Part shown: in pieces, positions 62,101-64,000 of the stretch
Layout: every line of letters starts with the position of its first letter
Position numbering within the stretch: position 1 is the first letter of the stretch
NCBI GenBank assembly: GCA_003864495.1
Contig: ML133394.1
Location: forward strand, 2,705,108-2,769,107
Source of the DNA: Nemopilema nomurai
Taxonomy: Eukaryota > Cnidaria > Scyphozoa > Rhizostomeae > Rhizostomatidae
DNA: 64,000 bases
Direction of reading: 5' to 3'
Notes under the pieces: generated by a model
The model's input: the letters and a program-made list of their open reading frames with translations, nothing else
Told to the model about the DNA's origin: nothing
The model's database searches: none
Made by a program: the position numbers and the translations under genes

Positions 62101-62465
62101 AGAAAGGCATTTAAAAGCAACAGAGTATGATTATGGCTTCGTTAGCAGCGACATGGCTTACCGAAACAAATTTAGGTCAACTCTCTTCAGGCGATGTAGA
62201 GATATAGAATCGCTGCAGGAGACATTTTTGATAACTTCAACCACAACATAAGAAAGTGGTCGAGAGACATCAATTCAATAAATGGCTTATAAAGGGAAAA
62301 AGCATGTATTTAATAATAATACAAGTTTATTCTGAATATTCGGTCAAAGTATCAGATAGGTAGACCATGAGCTGGAATACGCACCATCTCCAAGTATCTC
62401 TAGCTCATAATTATCGTCCATGTCATCATCGCTAAAATCGTCCATAAAGTCGTCATCAAGATTGA
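52187..62465 (-). CDS. UPF2: UPF2, regulator of nonsense transcripts 2 (partial, 16 exons)
   Basis: UPF2 is the cytoplasmic scaffold of nonsense-mediated mRNA decay; it links UPF1 to UPF3 and the exon junction complex. Sixteen exons join without any phase conflict to 632 codons (1,896 bp), with GT and AG at every intron. In order they give an acidic linker, MIF4G domain 2 (from [13 protein letters not shown] through NPPERQK and [17 protein letters not shown]), MIF4G domain 3, which binds UPF3 ([66 protein letters not shown]), an acidic stretch, and the helical half of the UPF1-binding region ([22 protein letters not shown]). Human UPF2 is about 1,270 residues. The N-terminal part with MIF4G domain 1 must lie beyond the right edge. 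The final exon with the UPF1-binding beta-hairpin is not seen on the left. No stops or frameshifts occur in the exons, so the gene looks maintained. Introns are mostly 0.25-1.0 kb. Confidence 0.96.
52613..53187 (+). mobile_element. Inverted-repeat element, copy B, in a UPF2 intron
   Basis: Homologous to 22157-22956. The left end TGTGTACGAGAAAT (52613) is slightly degraded and the right end ATTCTTCGTACACA (53174-53187) is perfect. It fills most of the intron between UPF2 exons p and o. It lacks the 197-bp insertion and has one long TA run where copy A has two short ones with unique sequence between. Confidence 0.5.
53082..53136. repeat. (TA)n microsatellite
   Basis: 55 bp of pure alternating T and A inside the inverted-repeat element in a UPF2 intron. 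Adjacent small reading frames (Tyr-Ile repeats) are artefacts. Confidence 0.98.
53274..53542 (-). CDS. UPF2: UPF2 exon o (acidic region)
   Basis: 269 bp, acceptor TCTTTCTAG, donor GTAAGA. Low-complexity Ser/Glu/Asp-rich exon ([20 protein letters not shown]) matching in position and nature the acidic stretch before the UPF1-binding region of UPF2. Sequence similarity alone is weak; the call rests on position, composition and matching splice phases on both sides. Confidence 0.87.
54156..54339 (-). CDS. UPF2: UPF2 exon n
   Basis: 184 bp, acceptor TATCTAG, donor GTAAGT. Encodes [20 protein letters not shown], then [15 protein letters not shown] and a charged helix ([18 protein letters not shown]). 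Confidence 0.96.
54762..54898 (-). CDS. UPF2: UPF2 exon m
   Basis: 137 bp, acceptor ATATTTCAG, donor GTACAT. Encodes [20 protein letters not shown] then [20 protein letters not shown], the signature of the UPF3-binding domain. Confidence 0.98.
55648..55786 (-). CDS. UPF2: UPF2 exon l
   Basis: 139 bp, acceptor CATTTGCAG, donor GTAAGA. Encodes [20 protein letters not shown] and [20 protein letters not shown] of MIF4G domain 3. Confidence 0.97.
56547..56606 (-). CDS. UPF2: UPF2 exon k
   Basis: 60 bp, acceptor CTCCTGCAG, donor GTGAGC. Encodes [20 protein letters not shown], the run into the UPF3-binding MIF4G domain 3. Confidence 0.94.
57056..57260. repeat. Imperfect AT-rich repeat (ATTTTATTTCATA-like)
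   Basis: Irregular repetition of ATTTTATTTCA / ATTTCATA / TTTTATGTT motifs in the UPF2 intron between exons j and k. Low complexity, no coding signal. Confidence 0.6.
57480..57581 (-). CDS. UPF2: UPF2 exon j
   Basis: 102 bp, acceptor CTGTTTAG, donor GTAAGC. Encodes [20 protein letters not shown]. An in-frame alternative acceptor 6 bp further in (ATAAAG) would drop two residues. Confidence 0.95.
58060..58185 (-). CDS. UPF2: UPF2 exon i
   Basis: 126 bp, acceptor TTTGTAG, donor GTAAGT. Encodes [19 protein letters not shown] and [16 protein letters not shown], the end of MIF4G domain 2 and start of the link to domain 3. Confidence 0.97.
58568..58669 (-). CDS. UPF2: UPF2 exon h
   Basis: 102 bp, acceptor TAACACAG. 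Encodes EQMIRKK and [18 protein letters not shown]. The donor is GTTTGG, a weak match to the usual GTRAGT, yet the join to exon i is in phase and the protein is collinear. Confidence 0.94.
58931..59047 (-). CDS. UPF2: UPF2 exon g
   Basis: 117 bp, acceptor TTTTTTCAG, donor GTAATG. Encodes [20 protein letters not shown] and [16 protein letters not shown], one of the most conserved UPF2 stretches. Confidence 0.97.
59578..59633 (-). CDS. UPF2: UPF2 exon f
   Basis: 56 bp, acceptor ATTCACAG, donor GTGTGT. Encodes [18 protein letters not shown], completing the split Gly codon from exon e. Confidence 0.95.
59912..59969 (-). CDS. UPF2: UPF2 exon e
   Basis: 58 bp, acceptor CTTTTCAG, donor GTGTAT. Encodes [19 protein letters not shown], the conserved basic stretch of MIF4G domain 2. 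Confidence 0.95.
60541..60649 (-). CDS. UPF2: UPF2 exon d
   Basis: 109 bp, acceptor TTTGCAG, donor GTGAGT. Encodes [20 protein letters not shown] and LLKGDFRFH of MIF4G domain 2. Confidence 0.96.
61093..61178 (-). CDS. UPF2: UPF2 exon c
   Basis: 86 bp, acceptor GGTTTTAG, donor GTATTT. Reads [20 protein letters not shown] then TLFRVSRTR; the NRKKLIR segment is conserved in UPF2. Longer plus-strand frames over it are shadows. Confidence 0.93.
61230..61764 (+). repeat. Pure purine tract, GGAGGAAGAAGGGAG-type repeat
   Basis: 535 bases with no C or T on the plus strand, built from an approximately 15-bp GGAGGAAGAAGGGAG unit. It lies in the UPF2 intron between exons c and b, so the pre-mRNA carries a long C/U-rich stretch. 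The long plus-strand frames (182-283 codons of Gly/Arg/Glu/Lys) come from composition only and run over UPF2 exons on the other strand. Confidence 0.97.
61868..61980 (-). CDS. UPF2: UPF2 exon b
   Basis: 113 bp, acceptor ATTGTAG, donor GTACCT. Encodes the start of MIF4G domain 2 with [16 protein letters not shown], a conserved UPF2 helix. Confidence 0.93.
62385..62465 (-). CDS. UPF2: UPF2 exon a (first in window)
   Basis: 81 bp. Acceptor TTTTTACAG, donor GTGCGT. Encodes an acidic linker ([20 protein letters not shown]) between MIF4G domains 1 and 2. Starts with two bases of a split codon, so at least one exon precedes it beyond or near the right edge. Low complexity makes this exon less certain than the others, but its end phase fits exon b. 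Confidence 0.8.
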
Positions 62466-64000
62466 CTGTAAAAACAAAGGAACGAAATCAGAATGAAAAG
62501 TTATAATTAAATGTTGAAGACTAAGCATCTACAATTCTATCAGCATCAGTGCATCGGATGATTTCAGATCAGTTGATTTTCACTGTCACTATCATCAAGT
62601 TCACAGTAATTATTGCCATTGCAGTAATCAAAATCATCGTAGAAATGACAATCACCACAGTGATCACTCTCACTGCAGTAAACACTATAAACGCAGTGAT
62701 CACTATAATCGCAGTGATCACTATAATCGAGTAATCACTATGGTTGCAGTAATCACTATGGTCGCAGTAATCACTTTCATCACAATGATCACAGTTTCAT
62801 CACAGTAATCACTTTCATCACAATGATCACTATAATCGCAGTATCACTGTCAGTTTTTACTGCCTTGCAAAATTTTATCTGGAGCTCTCCTGTTCTCCTT
62901 TTTGCTAATAAACTCGATTTTTCATTTTCATTAAGTGCTCATAAACTACATCACTAACTGGTAGAGTGAAGGCAATATTTCTTTGGAACAGCTCAAATCC
63001 TAAAATATAGAGCCATTTAAGGCCAATTGAAATGCAAAGTTTTTCTCTTCAACCATTTTCGTGGTGTATTCCTTTTTCTCTGCCGAAACAATCGATACAA
63101 ATTTTGCTGAACTTTTAAGTCGTTGCGTTTTTTCTTCCAAGCAAGTCTGTTCTTTTGTTATCACTTCTTCACGAGCGTGGTCATGAAAATCAAAGTTCAA
63201 ACCGACATCAATGAAACATCTTCCGACCCCCTTCTCCGTCATGAATTTTGGCATGTGCCCTTATAATAGTAAAGGCTGTTCCTGATAGGTTGGTGACATA
63301 CTACAACAGCAACACAAACGAAGCAACAGCAACAACAATTGTGGTACGCAAGGCCATGTTTAAAGTTTTCTTTAATAGCAAATGCTCTGAGGTGTCTTTA
63401 GAATCGAAAAGTGTACTGGTGGGAAGCAGTGTGCTGACCTTTGTTTGTAATGTGACACGGGGGGCTTATATCAGAACATGCAAGGACTTCTATCACAGTG
63501 TCGGCCAGCTGCCCGCAAAGTCATTGCTTTGCTGGCTCTGCAATTAAGCCACACAGCTCCATTTAGTTTCTATGTTCTATAAATAGTGCGAAAAACTAGC
63601 TAGCTATGTTTCCTTTAGGTTAAGCATTGCATTTTCCATAACGAAGTTCACAATTTGAAGGCGGCTATCCGAGAGGGTAAATGCCGTTGGTGAAGTGATG
63701 CCACAACCTCGTATTGGGACGCTGTCGTGTTTTTATTTGTATTATTACTGTGGGTACAGGGATGTTGTCTTAAAATTTTAACAAGGTAACAGAATGTACT
63801 GCCTTGGCGGATTGAATAAAAAAACCCTTTCACTCGATGCAAACTAACTGGGGGCTAAACCAGGTTAAAAAACCCCACTTCAGGAGATGGGCTCTCCCTG
63901 GGTCGAGCTTGGGTTGGTTGTGGCAAACCTAGTTTAGTTTCGATTATACGCATGCGCATACTTTTAGCCCGCCATTAGGTCTGGTACACAAACAAGTTAT
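62466..64000. other. UPF2 intron or upstream sequence, no confirmed exon
   Basis: The exon preceding 62385-62465 was not found, so this is probably intron. It holds a degenerate minisatellite (62590-62860) and two frames that abut head to head: 85 codons on the minus strand ending at 63000 (Lys/Glu-rich) and 100 codons on the plus strand from 63248. I recognise neither. 63560-64000 shows nothing supportable. Confidence 0.5.
62590..62860 (+). repeat. Degenerate approximately 18-bp minisatellite
   Basis: Repeats of the type GCAGTGATCACTATAATC and GCAGTAATCACTATGG, decaying at both ends. TGATCA/AGTGATCACT units are palindromic. On the minus strand it can be read as Ser-Asp-His-Cys-Asp-Tyr repeats that end in a stop before the UPF2 acceptor at 62466. 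Confidence 0.85.

Noticed and set aside
62590..62860. UPF2 acidic exon encoded by the minisatellite
   Set aside because: The Ser-Asp-Cys-Tyr frame ends in TGA before the acceptor at 62466, and no suitable donor is seen.

Overview
This is eukaryotic, intron-rich, AT-rich DNA, most likely from an invertebrate animal. A cnidarian is a reasonable guess from the short introns, a BEL/Pao relic, a tRNA-like repeat and abundant satellite, but nothing seen here fixes the species. There are no bacterial operons.

Layout. 1-16430 is one block of a tandem satellite with a 111-bp monomer. 16431-21624 is a non-coding flanking segment (duplicon copy A) that itself contains nested repeats. 21625-27630 is a mosaic of transposon remains: an inverted-repeat element with a second small element inserted in it, pieces of a BEL/Pao retrotransposon, and a hAT transposase tail. 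27631-30150 is a partial third copy of the duplicon (copy C), cut by a 975-base run of N (30151-31125). 31126-45966 is a second block of the same satellite. 45967-51183 is duplicon copy B, almost identical to copy A. The two satellite/duplicon junctions are base-for-base equivalent and 29,536 bp apart, so the satellite plus its flank is present twice. This is either a real tandem duplication or two haplotypes laid end to end by the assembler.

The one protein-coding gene I can support is on the minus strand at 52187-62465: UPF2, the nonsense-mediated mRNA decay scaffold. I traced 16 exons (1,896 bp, 632 codons) with matching splice phases throughout. They cover the acidic linker, MIF4G domain 2, MIF4G domain 3 (the UPF3-binding one), the acidic tail and the first half of the UPF1-binding region. 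The N-terminal third lies beyond the right edge. The last coding exon, with the UPF1-binding beta-hairpin, was not found to the left, where the gene runs into a purine repeat and then the duplicon. Two large purine tracts and an inverted-repeat element lie in or beside its introns.

Most of the window (about 31 kb of satellite and about 13 kb of duplicon) is therefore repetitive. The main interest lies in how satellite, duplicon, mobile elements and the 3' end of UPF2 came to be joined.
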